From the NCBI GenBank assembly GCA_033557465.1, contig CM066044.1, forward strand, positions 196,408,184 to 196,472,183: a stretch of DNA of 64,000 nt, given 5' to 3'. Position 1 is the first letter of the stretch; every line of letters begins with the position of its first letter. This stretch comes from Ichthyophis bannanicus (taxonomy: Eukaryota; Chordata; Amphibia; Gymnophiona; Ichthyophiidae). A program made the translations under genes and the position numbers. Under the pieces are notes generated by a model. That model was given only the letters and a program-made list of their open reading frames with translations, did not search any database and was not told the DNA's origin. Shown piece by piece: positions 42,603-53,620 of the stretch.

Positions 42603-43329
42603 GAAGACTGGCTATGCTCCTTAGACTTAAAGGATGCTTATACTCACATCCTCATTCATCCAGATCACAGACAATATCTCAGGTTTGTGGTGGGAGGAAA
42701 CCATTTTCAGTACAGGGTACTTCCCTTTGGCCTAACATCTGCCCCCAGGGTTTTCACCAAATGCCTGGCAGTGGTGGTGGCCTATCTCAGGAATCGGGGA
42801 ATTTTTGTTTTCCCATACCTGCATGACTGGCTCATCAAGGGCCAGTCTCTCCAGGAGGCCAGACAAGCCACTCTTCGCACTGTCTCTCTTCTTCAGCATC
42901 TGGGCTTTGTCATAAACTACGCAAAGTCCACTTTTCTCCCCTCTCAGAATCTAGAGTTTATAGGGGCAAGACTAGACACTCTTCAGGCAAGAGCTTATTT
43001 GCCCGAGGACAGGGCCCACAGATTGATGGAGTTGGCAAACCAGTTCCAAAGCAATTTTTAGGTCTCCGCCAGGCACTACCTGCGACTTCTGGGCCATATG
43101 ACATCCACTGTGCATGTGACTCCGAATGTCCGTCTGCACATGCGGACTGCTCAGTGGTGCCTCAGAGCTCAGTGGGCGCAGGCCACAGGCGACCTCCGAG
43201 AGAGAGTAAAGGTGTCCAAACCACTTGTGGACTCCTTACAGTGGTGGCTACATCTCCCAAACCTTCTCAGGGGGATACCTTTTCAAGCTCCAGTACACAC
43301 AAGGGTGCTGACAACCGATGCTTCCTTAA
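42603..43329 (+). pseudogene. DIRS RT core and RNase H start, broken
   Basis: After the stop at 42602 the frame continues with LCSLDLKDAYTHILIHPDHR, then from 42687 RVLPFGLTSAPRVFTK and FVFPYLHDWLI, where the catalytic YLDD has become YLHD, an inactivating change. QSNF is followed by a stop at 43059. The RNase H start TTDASL is cut at 43329 by the piggyBac-type MITE. Confidence 0.8.
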
Positions 43330-43534
43330 CCCTTTCAAGGCCTCCTTTAAATTTTTAATCCACATTCTGCAGCCGGGTTAATTCTTGCATAGTTCAGGAA
43401 AATTGTACCCGTCTTATTCAATATGTTCTAATAGTGAGCTTCCTTCTGCTATGGTCATGTATTATATACCATTTGATAGGAATATTTAGTCAGAATTTTG
43501 GATCCCAAGAGTTTTGGGCTCAGCCTGGAAAGGG
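43330..43534. mobile_element. piggyBac-type MITE, 205 bp
   Basis: The TIRs CCCTTTCAAGGC and (reverse) CCCTTTCCAGGC are flanked by TTAA at 43326-43329 and 43535-43538, the piggyBac target duplication. Removing the element and one TTAA restores the RNase H frame (TTDASLKGWGAHC), confirming the edges. No coding. Confidence 0.9.
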
Positions 43535-44135
43535 TTAAAGGGCTGGGGTGCGCATTGCCAGGGCACCTGCACTCAAGGCCTCTGGTCCCCTCGGGAGGCC
43601 ACACAGCAGATCAATCTTTTGGAGCTGCAAGCAATCCGCTTAGCTCTACAGACTTTTTCTCCTGCCCTCTCTCACCAGTCTGTTTTGGTTCAGACGGACA
43701 ATCAGGTGGCAATGTTCTATGTGAACAAACAAGGGGGCATGGGGTCCAGGCTCCTATGTCAAGAGGCGCTGGCCCTTTGCTCCTTTGCAGTCAAGCAAGG
43801 CATGTTTCTCAAAGCGGTTTATCTACCTGGTCAGGAGAATTTCCTAGTAGACAAGCTAAGCAGGATTCTCCAGCCTCACGAAAGGCAGTTGAATCCATTG
43901 GTGGTCCAGCAGATCTTCCTCCGCTGGGGACTTCCATCCATCGATCTCTTTGCAAGTCCACAAAACCGTCAGCTGCCCAGGTTTTGCTCCAGACAGCCGC
44001 ATCGCCTGAGGATGGCAGCAGATGCCTTTCTGATGTCTTGGTCTACAGGCCTCCTGTATATGTTTCCTCCCATGCCCCTGGTGGCCCGAACTCTGTTCTC
44101 CAGGACAAGGCCTTGGTGATTCTGGTAGCCCCCTG
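43535..44135 (+). pseudogene. DIRS RNase H and C-terminal domain
   Basis: Reads KGWGAHCQG, INLLELQAIRLALQTF, LVQTDNQVAMFYVNKQGGMG, NFLVDKLSRILQPHE, then LPSIDLFASPQNRQ and LLYMFPPMPLVA, in the same order as the first DIRS copy. The open stretch ends at 44117-44119. Confidence 0.8.
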
Positions 44136-44810
44136 ATGGCCCAGGCAGCCGTGGTTTCCACTTCTGCTGCAGTTGGCGGTGGAAACTCCATTCCCTCTGG
44201 GGTTGCAACCCGATCTCCTGTCTCAGGATCAGGGTTCCCTTCTGCACCCCAATCTCAGATCCCTCAATCTGATGGCCTGACTGCTGAAAGGATAGTGCTA
44301 GCTCCCTTACTTCTACCTAAGGAGGTTGAGGAAGTGGCCTTGGCCTCTAGGAGGCAGTCCTCCAGAAAGTCCTATGCCCTCAAGTGGCGTAGGTTTACGG
44401 TATGGTGTGCTCAGCGCAATGAAGATCCTTTCTCTTGCCTTGTGCCAGTAGTACTGCAGTATCTACTTCACCTGTCAGACCTAGGCCTTAAGTCTATCTC
44501 TGTTCGGATCCACCTCAGTGCTCTTTCAGCGCACCACACCCCGGTGGAGGGACAGTCTCTGTCGGTTCACCCCTTGGTGTCCCATTTTTTCAGAGGTCTG
44601 CTCCTTCTCAAGCCTCCGGTTCGTCCACTGGTGACTGAGTAGGATTTGAACGTGTTCTTGCAGCAACTTACTTGCCCACCGTTTGAGCCGATGGCTACTT
44701 GCCATCTGTGCTTTCTCTCTTGGAAAGCGCTCTTCCTGGTGGCTCTTACCTCGGTCAGACGTGTGAGTGAACTACAAACTCTGGTTTCTGATACACATGG
44801 TTCTATAGGC
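44136..44810 (+). pseudogene. DIRS tyrosine recombinase, truncated
   Basis: Reads VEEVALASRRQSSRKSYALK and WRRFTVWCAQRN, VRIHLSALSAHH, then a stop at 44640-44642, then DLNVFLQQLTCPPFEP, LFLVALTSVRRVSELQTLV. The first catalytic Arg block (TSVRRVSEL) is present. The His-x-x-Arg, Trp and Tyr blocks are missing because the sequence switches to hAT-related DNA near 44812. Confidence 0.8.
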
Positions 44811-44811
44811 A

Positions 44812-45100
44812 TTTCCTGTTTCCCATCAGCCCCGGCAGGCTTAACAGAGCTGCGAGAAAGGGAAACTCTCCCTTCGCGGCTCTGAAAGCCAGCGCCGAGG
44901 GGACTGATTCAGGGAGGGCTCTGTTGAGCAGGCGCAGGACACTTGATTTTGCCGCTGCTATGACGGCAGCAGCAGTAGCCAGTTTTTTTTTAAAAAAAAT
45001 TTACCTGGGTTTTTAATGCAGAATGTTGTTTGCACGGGGCCCCCTGAAACGCGCGGCCCTGTGCAAACAACATTCTTGCTCAATGGATGGGCCGGCCCTG
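44812..45100. mobile_element. hAT-related fragment
   Basis: 44812-45000 matches the right arm of the palindrome in the hAT at 20371 (GGCTTAACAGAG, GCTCTGAAAGCC, then a T-rich stretch). The right end GGGCCGGCCCTG at 45089-45100 is a hAT-type terminus. No left TIR was found. Confidence 0.6.
45020..45076. repeat. 22-base inverted repeat (hairpin)
   Basis: AGAATGTTGTTTGCACGGGG at 45020 pairs with CCCTGTGCAAACAACATTCT ending at 45076; one mismatch, 13-base loop. Confidence 0.85.
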
Positions 45101-45189
45101 ATAATATGTCACACCACGATGCTATTAAGCATGCAGTGACCTTGTTATGTGTTCTGCATGTGCAGAGTGTAGTGTGGCTGCAGCACACC

Positions 45190-46345
45190 TGTACTTTTTA
45201 AAATCACGTGATGTTTGGTATTGTGTAAAAGCAGTTTGTCAGATTTACGATGAGTGAAAAAATTGAACAGTGAATTTGTGTTAAATTCTACCAGAAACTT
45301 GGAGATTCATGCAAAGAGATTTATGACAAGTTACAGCAAGTGTATGGCAATGAATGCATGAATTGTGCTCAAGTTTATGATTAGTAGAAACATTTCCAAG
45401 AGGGCTGCCAAAGTGTTGACAGTGACAAATGTTCTGGAAAGCCATTCATGAGCAGGCATGAAGGCAAAATTGAAACCGCGCATGCTGCAATATGCTCAAA
45501 TCATCAATTGACTATCAGGGAGCTTGCTGAGGACAGGAGCATCAGTTTCGAGTTGGTACAGTTCATTCTTGCTGTTGATTTGGGAATGAGACATGTGTGT
45601 GCAAAATTCGTGCCAAAACTCCTGTCCCCTGACCAAGAAGATCGACTGTCTGCAGCCATGGAGTTGTTGGAATGTGTTGAAAATGACTGGTGATGAATCA
45701 TGGGTTTATGGTTATGACCTGTAAGCTAAAGCTCAATCCTCAAAATGGAAGACTCCACTCTCCCTGACCCAACAATGCTCCTCACCTGATGGACTATGTC
45801 AAGGTCATACTCACAGTTTTCTTTGATTACCAGGTAATTGTTCATCATGAGTATGCTTCAAAAGGCCAGCCCATCAATAAGGAGGACTACATCCAAGTTC
45901 TGACTCATTTGAGAGTTACAGCTCATTGTAAGATGTCAGAATTGCACAGGAGTGGTGAATGGTTGCTTCATCACGATAATGTCCCAGCTCACACATCACT
46001 TCTTGTTCAGCAGTTCTTGGCCAAGCACCACATTGAGCAAGTCTGTCAGCCTTTGTACTCACCTGACCTCACACCCTATGACTTTTTTTGTTTCCAAAAC
46101 TGAAATTACCACGGAAAGGAAGGAGATTCAATGACTTGGAGACAATTAAGCAAAACTTGACACAGCAACTTCACAGCATAACGAAAGAGGCATTTCAAAA
46201 TTGTTTCCAGCAGTGGCAGGAACACTGGAAGAAGTGTGTTTTATTGGAAGGGGACTACTTTGAAGGAGACTGAATGCAATAACTGTCGGTATCATATTGC
46301 TTGTGTTATTGTACAAATCTCAATACTTTTTGATTGCACCTTGTC
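45190..46345 (+). pseudogene. mariner transposon with dead DD34D transposase
   Basis: The transposase starts at ATG 45250 (MSEKIEQ, then a stop). HTH parts follow: KLGDSCKEIYDKLQQVYGNE and SDKCSGKPF. From 45448 it reads QLTIRELAEDRSISFELVQF. The catalytic core has DESWVYGYD (first Asp, about 45690), LLHHDNVPAHTS (second Asp) and YSPDLTPYDFF; 34 residues lie between the second and third Asp, so it is DD34D, i.e. mariner. Stops and frameshifts at 45255, 45385, 45693 and 46100 kill it. TIRs are not clear. Confidence 0.85.
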
Positions 46346-46683
46346 TATAAAATTGTAAAACATGATTGATTTAGGTTTTTAGATTTCCAGACTTAGTTCA
46401 AGAACGTCCATGTCTTCTATCCTGTAGAAAGAATAACTTTAGTAAAGGCTCTTTTGAAACCCTCTGTAAAGAAAGGATCCTTGAGCTCAGCCTAAATGGA
46501 AGAAATGTTAGGTCAATCCTTGATGTAAAGACGCATGTTTGGCTTTACAGACATGGATTTAGATCTCTTTCTGATCTCTTTAGCCCTGTTCCTAATGGAG
46601 GCTTGCCTTGAGCAACTCCACTCACAGATTTCCTCCTTCACCCCCCTCCTCGCTGAATTTGGCCTGGGCTTCCTGCTTAGATA
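46346..46683. other. No gene recognised
   Basis: Spacer with no repeat or coding features that I can name. Confidence 0.4.
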
Positions 46684-47090
46684 GAAACATGACAGCAGAT
46701 AAAGACCACATGACCTATCTAGTCTGTCCTTCCATATCAACTACAATAATCCCCTTTTTTCCTTTAGAGATCCTCTGTGTTTGTCCCATGCTTTTTTGAA
46801 TTCAGATACTGTCCTTGTCTCTACCACCTTCACTGGAAAGACTCTATTCCATGCATCTACCACTCTTTCTGTAAAGAAATATTTCCGCATATTACTCCAG
46901 AGTCTATCCCCCTTCACTCTCATGGCTATGTCCCCTTGTAGCAGAGCTTGCCTTTAATTGAAAGAGACCCTCCTGTGCATTTATGCCACAAAGGTATTTA
47001 AATGTCTTTAACATATCGTCCCTATCCCACCCTGCCTCTAAACTATACATATTAAGATCTTTGTCTGTCCTCATATGCTTTATTTATTTT
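46684..47090 (-). pseudogene. CR1 3' end with C-terminal codons
   Basis: The minus strand encodes MRVKGDRLWSNMRKYFFTER and VETRTVSEFKKAWDKH, nearly the same as 6174-6330. 3' end at the left with the reverse of TTTCTATCTAAG. Confidence 0.85.
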
Positions 47091-47091
47091 T

Positions 47092-48720
47092 AATTTGTTT
47101 TTATTACGTTTTAAACAAAGTTACAAGAATAATCTTGTGACATAAACATGAGAATAATAATCAAAAGAAGCATATAAAGGTAAAACATACCTTAAGACAA
47201 AATTTCAACCCTTCTCAAATTAGACCACTATATAAATGGGGCAGATTTCTATTAATGGGGAAATCCAAAGGAAACAAAAAACAATTCAAAACATATAATG
47301 GCAATAGGCACACACCCTAGCACTCTATATAATACTATTGCGTTCTCTACATCTAACCATCGCCACCCACCCCTAACCCCACTGGAGCCAGTGACTTCTT
47401 AAGGTCCACGAAAGCCTAAAGCTGCTCGGAAGCAAAGAAAATGTTTTACCACAACTTACAAAACAAAACACAGGGATATTCTAAATGAAAACTAGCTCCT
47501 AACGCCACAGTCTCTTGACGCATTGCTAGGAAAAGTCGCCTACACTCCTATGTGGCTCGGCTCACATCAGGAAAAATGGTCTCCCCCCATCACCCCCATG
47601 AAAGGTACGGAGAGCTTTTTAAAATAAAGTAATAGTACCCTAAAAAGGTTTGTTTCAAAAACAAAACGAACCAATAATGTAGTATGAGCCAACATTGACA
47701 AAGAAGAAGTTTCTAGGAAATTAGACAAATTATCAGGAATATAATTAGGTGATTCCTGCACAGCTTTCTTAACAGGTAAAAAATAGGCTCTTGTTATCAG
47801 GGGAATGCAGATTCTGGTATTAAGAGAACCTCAGCCATGTACTTCTTAAAGGAATCTAGCGGGGAAACATTTAAGACATGCAGAAAATTTAAAGCTTTCA
47901 AATTTAACCCCCTGAATTTATTCTCAGTGTTCCAGTTTCTGGTGAACAGAAATTTTATCTTTCACGAGTTGGTCAATCATGTTTTTAGAGTCACTGACTT
48001 CTTTAGCAATTTCTCCAAACTTCTCATGAGTTTCGTCCTGATATTGCGTGGAGTTTTGAGCCACTACCTGCACCAACGCAGAGACATCCGATGCACACCT
48101 CGAGACTGTAGCTTCCAAATTTACTAACATAGTCCAAATGGATGACCAGGAAATCTCAGCAGTTGGGGAACCAAAGACGCCACTTCCAACTGTGCTTTCT
48201 TTTCCTCAGCCAGCAAAGCACCCACTTCTGGGATTCTATCCATACCGGGACCGTCTGAAGGCAACTCCCCCTGTGCCAGGAGGGGTAGACATGGCATTGA
48301 GCATGAGGCCTGCTGCCTCACTCCTCTGTCGTCCCCCTCAAGGGAGGTCAGCAGGTCAATGACACCAGGGCCTGGATCCAAAGATTCCAGGTCTAGCGAG
48401 GTAGTAGAATGCGGCTGCGGGTCAGGTGATCACTGCTCAAGTGCGGACACTTCCCCATCACCATTCCGTAATAGTGAGCCGTCCTTAACAGATTTCTCCA
48501 GGGCCTTCAGGAGTAGTGCCTCAATCAGTTGCTGTCCCGCCACAGTAGAAACACCTTTAGCTGCCTTGACTTTGATGTTACCTCACCACTTAGGAGCCAT
48601 AGTAAAAGTAGGTAAGAGCTCAAGGAAAACACTGAAGCACCACACACTTAAGGTGCTGCCATCTGGACTCCACCTCCCAGCCCATATTCAATCCCTATTG
48701 AGCCTTGTACTATGACTACT
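47092..48720 (-). pseudogene. L1 ORF1-only derivative (HAL1-like)
   Basis: On the minus strand 48720-47092 reads a leader, then ORF1: MAPKW at about 48600, SLDLESLDPGPGVIDLLTSL, a coiled-coil segment ALVQVVAQNSTQYQDETHEK and VSDSKNMIDQLVKD, RGLNLKALNFLHVLN, then SLSMLAHTTLLVRFVFETN and LYFKKLS of the RNA-binding part. No RT follows; after ORF1 the sequence goes to an A-rich end (AAAAACAAATTAAAAATAAA) near 47095. ORF1 of L1 coats RNA and has chaperone activity. Frameshifts make this copy inactive. Confidence 0.65.
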
Positions 48721-48737
48721 TGACCTAGAACTTTCCA

Positions 48738-49715
48738 TTGAAAAAATGTTTCCCTCATGTGCATTTATTATACAATTTTGGTATATCCTGCCTTATGTAT
48801 GCGGATGATATATACAATTTTGGTATATCCTGCCTTATGTATGCGGATGATGTGCTATTATTCTCACCAATATCTGTATCATACCCAAACTATACAGTGC
48901 TAATCAACTGTTTTAATTCAATAACTGATTGGCTTCTCTCTCAAAACCTCTGTATTAACTTTAAAAAAACAGAGGTTCTAATAATCACAAGGAATAAATC
49001 TTTCTCCCCTCCATCAATTCTAAAAGTCAGAGATGCTGATCTCCCAGTCAAATCAAATATTCAATATCTAGGAGTAATTCTGGATCAAAGGTTAGACTTC
49101 AAGGAACATATAAAACGCACCGTAAAGGCCGTTTACTTCAAGATAAAAACCCTTCGTCATCTGAGACCTATGATGAAGTCTGATGACTTCCGCACCATCT
49201 TTCAAGCTCTAGTCACGCCGCACTTTGATTATGCTAACATAATACTCCATGGCTTACCAAATATAACTATTAATCCTCTACAATTAGCCATGAACACAGC
49301 TGCTCGTGTCCTCTGCGGATCATCAAAGTGTGAGCATATTTCCCCCATTCTAGAGAAGCTTCATTGGTTACCAATAAACTGTAGAATCCAATATAAGGCC
49401 ATCCTTACCACCTTTAGGGCCTTCAATAATATTTCTCCAGATTCCATCTCTGATCTCATCATACACACAACAAATAACAGGTCCAGGAGATCTCCAGCTG
49501 TTGACACACTACATATACCAAAAGTTTCCTTAAAAGCTAATCAATCATCCATCAACGGGGCTTTTTCGAATTATGCTCCTAGATGTTGGAACAAACTCCC
49601 TCCCAATATCAGAGCAATTAAAGACATCAAACAATTCAAAAAAGCCCTTAAACACCACCTTTTCATCGCACACTTCAAACACCTAAACACCCCTTCCCCT
49701 CCCCCATCCTTTTAA
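48738..49715 (+). pseudogene. L2-like LINE RT, C-terminal half, with a duplicated YADD box
   Basis: 325 open codons. It begins inside RT: CLMYADDIYNFGI is directly repeated as CLMYADDVLLF. Then SITDWLLSQNLCINFKKTEV, IQYLGVILDQRLDFKEHI, PHFDYANIILHGLP, NTAARVLCGSSKCEH, LEKLHWLPINCRIQYKAILT, CWNKLPPNIRAIK and FKKALKHHLF. The order is that of L2-clade LINEs, C-terminus complete. Truncated 5', so it cannot act alone. Confidence 0.88.
48769..48852 (+). repeat. 42-bp in-frame tandem duplication spanning the RT YADD motif
   Basis: TATACAATTTTGGTATATCC starts at 48769 and again at 48811; the 14-codon unit contains YADD. The frame is kept. Confidence 0.95.
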
Positions 49716-49930
49716 CCTCATACCTACCCTAACTAACTGTATAGATTTTATATATCTCCAACATGTATTTTCTAGAAATATAAATGATCTCCCTGTTTAC
49801 TTCCATGTTAATTTTCCTGTTACTTGTAATAGGTCTGTTATATCTGACCAGTTGTTGTATTGTTTCAGTGTAAACCGCACTGATGACAAATAGCGCGGTA
49901 TGTAAGAAAATTAAATAAATAAATAAATAC
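49716..49930 (+). mobile_element. 3' untranslated region and tail of the L2-like LINE
   Basis: GTAAACCGCACTGATGACAA, then AGCGCGGTATGTAAG and an (AAAT)n end. This tail is shared with the SINE at 3857 and tails at 20196 and 35690. Confidence 0.85.
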
Positions 49931-50499
49931 ATTTGAGACATTTTAATGTCTGTCATCAGGACTGTCCCAAGCTAGCAATGCGCCCTGTGCGACTGGTGAT
50001 CCTGGTGCCCCCATATCCATCCATCTGCATGCAGGAATTCACTTTTGTCAGGTTTCCTGGAAGCTCAGTGATGACATTAGTGCCCCGTCTGTACTGGCGC
50101 CCTGTGCGGCTGCACCACTTGCACAGCCCTTGGTATGGCCCATGTCTGTCATATGCTGCCTTTTTCCTCTAGAGTATAAAAATTTAGGCACTCGGATGTT
50201 GTAATGTAGGCCTTATGTATAAACTAATAGTTTTCAACCATTTTGGTTTAAGGAACCCTTATAGAACTCAAATGGAATCCCCCCTCGAAATAAGCACCCC
50301 TATAAATCCCTCCAGCCTTGGCCAGCTTCAGTCATCCCTCAACTTCCACATGGCTGTCTCCATTCCCAGTGGGCAGGTTCCCTCCTTTCAGCCAGTCTGT
50401 TGTTCTTTCCCTCATCATCTCCTGATAAGTGCTGCTGGCTCTGGCCTTGTGCTCAGAACAGCTGCTCATTTAGACACTATGTGGTTCTCGGTGATCTGA
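49931..50499. other. No gene recognised
   Basis: Includes two similar phrases GCGCCCTGTGCGACTGGTG and GCGCCCTGTGCGGCTGCAC. No credible coding. Confidence 0.4.
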
Positions 50500-50756
50500 A
50501 CTTCCACACTTTTAGGCCAGTGATGCCCTGCAACCTAAGCAATCTGGGTTTAGACCGTTCCATCACATTGAAACATGCCTCATTTATTTGCACGATGAAA
50601 TCTTGATGCATTTAGACGGTGGTAGGATGATTCTTTTATTGCAGTTGGACCTTACAACTACATTCAGCCTAGTCTATTACAGACTGGAAGATTTTGGGGT
50701 CATGGATACTGCTTTGAATTGGTTCAGATTTTACATCTCTGCATGTTTCTTTTCAG

Positions 50757-51247
50757 TCAGTAGGGGTCATTTTAAAAGGTTTAGTTGTGATTTGGATATC
50801 CAAAAACGTGTATGCAGATGTCCAAACCACGGAGATGTCCCCAGAGACATTTCACAAATGGTTTTAAAGATGTCTGTGGTGTGGGGAACATCCACGTTTA
50901 GACCTGACCCAGGCATGAATAGGTATTGGGAAAGTGCTCATTTTGGCTATAAAACATCTAGAGGATGTAGAGCTAAGTGACTTGCCCAAGATCACAAGGA
51001 GCAGCAGTTGGATTTGAATCCTGGCTTCCCTGATACTAGACCACTACCCTAACTATTAGGCTATTAGATGTCACCAGTCTTAAATACCGTTCTGGGGATT
51101 TCTATGTAGACTGCCCCATAGACATCCATATCAGGCACATTCACATTTGTGCAATCATGCCTGAACATGGACGTGCCTGCGTTTTTCCAGGAATTCTGGC
51201 TTGGACATCCCAGATTGAACTTGGATGTCATTTGTAAAATGTGCCTT
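50757..51247 (+). mobile_element. MITE of the GGTCATTTTAAAAGG family
   Basis: Left end TAGGGGTCATTTTAAAAGG, right end (reverse) TAAGGCACATTTTACAAATG. Inverted copies of both ends are found at 62570-63598. It contains a SINE fragment. Confidence 0.65.
50957..51066 (-). mobile_element. tRNA-derived SINE fragment
   Basis: On the minus strand GTTAGGGTAGTGGTCTAG, then GATTCAAATCC (B box) and CTTGGGCAAGTCACTTAG. Confidence 0.75.
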
Positions 51248-51884
51248 AATATGAGTGACCTTGTCTCTTCAATGGCGTTCCACAAGGTTCATTCTTTTCC
51301 CCCATGCTGTTTAACTTATTCATAGCACTTGTCACCACATGCATCCAAAATTTTGGTTTCAGTTTTGTCTTCTACGCAGATGGCACATAATTATCAATTT
51401 ATTATGACACCTGGGATCCTCCTTTACAAACTCGTGTGTCCTGTTCCTTAAATCAAATTGCTGCTTGCATCCCCAAAAATGCCTCTTTTTCAAAGTTAGT
51501 AAATCACCTTATGTCTGATTCTCTAATAATCAGTAGCCTGTAGTTTTTGTCTCCAACTGGCAGGATGCACTATTTTCTTAGGCGTTACTATTAACAATGT
51601 ACTCGCCTTCTCTCCCTTTATATCCACTTTGATGAAAAAGTTAATTTTCCATTTTAAGATTAATCCACTCTTTAGATAGAAGATCCTTTAAAACTTCACT
51701 GGATGCTTTAGTTCTGAACTGCTTAGATTATCGTAATGCACTTCTGATTGGTCTCCTGCAGTATTCTATAAAGCGTCTTCAAGTGATCCAGAATACAGCC
51801 GATAAATTATCATCAAGCAAAGGCCTCTGATCTGGCGCACCTCCTAGATGAGCAACAATGGTTCAAGTAGGATAAAGTAAAAGG

Positions 51885-52285
51885 GCCCGATATTCAGCGG
51901 TGAAGGCTAGCGCTACTAAAACAGCCAGCTGTCGCCCCTGAGCGAAAGACCTGGATCTTCAGTGCTGAGGCCACAGCCAGCCAATGACATTGAAGATTTG
52001 GGTCAGTCTGAAAGCAAAGATGCTAACCGGGCAGCAGTAGTGATAGTCAGCTGCTGCTCATTTTGCTTCGGCGGTGAAAGTTAGGCCAAGCACTAGCACC
52101 ACTTAGCAATATCACCACTGCCTGGCTATTGCCAGGGGCCACCTCTGCTCCACCCCCTGGAATGCCCTGAGGGTAACTGGCTAGCACTGGGGCGTGCAGC
52201 GGCACTAATTGTGTTAGCGCCGCTGAATATCCCGGTCAACGTGCTTGACACAGTTAGCAGGTCATCTTGAATATCCCCCCTAAGA
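51885..52285. mobile_element. MITE of the GATATTCAG family
   Basis: Left end AGGGCCCGATATTCAGCGG, right end CTTGAATATCCCCCCTAA. The left part matches the reversed right end at 16755-16815. Confidence 0.65.
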
Positions 52286-52800
52286 TATTAATGATTGCTC
52301 ATAGTGCTTTTTTACTCGGGTTTTCCCCTCGGTCTTTCTCCTTTACTCATTCCCTACCGCCCAACACATACTTTGAGATCATCTCAGGCTAACTTATTTG
52401 TTGTCACTTCCTTCTGTAAAATCAGATTTGAATGGATTTGGTCTTCGACATTTGCGTACTGGGTCCCCACTCTCTGGAATTCTTTACGGCTTGATATGAA
52501 AAATGAAAGTTCCTACACCTCTGAAAAATTTGTTTGTTCTCCATAGTTGGCAGAGTATACATGATTTTTGATTTGAGTTTTACCTCCTCCTCCTCTCCTT
52601 TTGTATCTCTGGTCACTTTGTGTTGGGATGAAATTGTTGTATTATTCATTTTCCCCTCCCTCGCAGTGCTGCTTTGTTTGATTTGTATTTGTGTTTTTGT
52701 TTCATTCTGTAATGTGCTTTTGTTTTCTAGTGCCATTTTTTGGCTTTCTGGTTTATTGTAAGCCACCTTGCTGTCAGACTTCATGTTCAAAAGGCGGTGT

Positions 52801-53094
52801 AGCAAATTTTCATAAATATAAGCCTTTGGAGAACGACATAGGAATTTGCGTACTTGCAGCTCGAAGTCTGAGGGCCATGTAGCTGTAGAATGCAATGGCT
52901 AAGCCGGTGGCATTGTAGAACGCTTGGCTTCCACAGAAGCCGGGTTGCAAAACACCATAAGGTAGCCCTTTCCAGAACTGCTTCCATGTTAGCGTGTACC
53001 CCTGTCTGTACTGCGCCTCTTGATGCTCTTTCGGTTCCTGACTGGGCTTTTACCTCTTGGCGCTGTTGTACCTCCTGTATGTGTGGCTGTATGG
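52801..53094. other. No gene recognised
   Basis: Unassigned spacer. Confidence 0.3.
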
Positions 53095-53620
53095 TTTATG
53101 GGTTACTGAGAGTTTTTATATACCGTCTTTTAAATGAGCAAAGCGGTTTGCAAAATAAATTCAATTTAAAAGAACAAATAAAAGCTAAATAAATAAAATA
53201 GGAGAAACTCAAAAAGACAGAAAGAGGGGGAACTCCATTGCAGACAGTAAAGAAAAGTAAGAGAAAACAAACCCTAGCTTCCAGGCAAAGCATCGGCACC
53301 CAAGCAGCAAAATCAAATGGAGACTGCAAAGGAGCGATGGGAAATAAAGGTTTTTAAGTTGGATTTGAAGGTTTTGTAGGAGGTTTCAAGATGATGATGT
53401 GAGGGAAAGCTGTTCCAGAGGGCAAGGGCAATGAAAAAGAATGCCGAATGTCTCTCAGATTTGTGGCGCGCTTTTGCTGGTGGGGGGATGAATAGCCAGT
53501 TGTCTTGAAGAGCTGTAACTCTTATGTTGTTATGCCTCCTGTCTGGGGTGAATCTCTTGATGCTGCTGTAAGTCCTGGTACTTCTGCTATGCCAGAAGTA
53601 CATCTCTGTACCCAAGTTTG
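53095..53620 (-). pseudogene. LINE C-terminal fragment and 3' tail
   Basis: The minus strand encodes FFIALALWNSFPSHHHLETS and YKTFKSNLKTF, the LINE C-terminal block; the 3' end is GACGGTATATAAAAACTCTC at about 53120. Confidence 0.7.

Larger units (their letters stand above)
39859..44810 (+). mobile_element. Second DIRS retrotransposon, decayed and 3'-truncated
   Basis: The left end TTCTCCAGGACCAAGCAGG resembles the first DIRS start at 9721. Gag, RT, RNase H and the recombinase follow in DIRS order, with stops and frameshifts. The 3' part, including the rest of the recombinase, internal region and right ITR, is missing where a hAT fragment begins near 44812. It is a different subfamily from the copy at 9.7 kb. 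Confidence 0.85.
50500..52800 (+). pseudogene. LINE RT to 3' end, broken by two MITEs
   Basis: Plus-strand order: QSGFRPFHHIETCLIYLHDE and DLTTTFSLVYYRLEDFGVMD (50530-50756); a MITE; GVPQGSFFSPMLFNLF and FSFVFYADGT (51285-51390, YADD changed to YADG); RLQVIQNTA (about 51790); a second MITE; then KIRFEWIWSSTFAYW with VPTLWNSLRLDM (52420-52500) and a 3' untranslated end with GTAAGCCACCTTGC. The changed catalytic box, stops and insertions make it dead. Confidence 0.75.

Noticed and set aside
44812..45100. Complete hAT element
   Set aside because: Only one end could be found; no matching left TIR or TSD.
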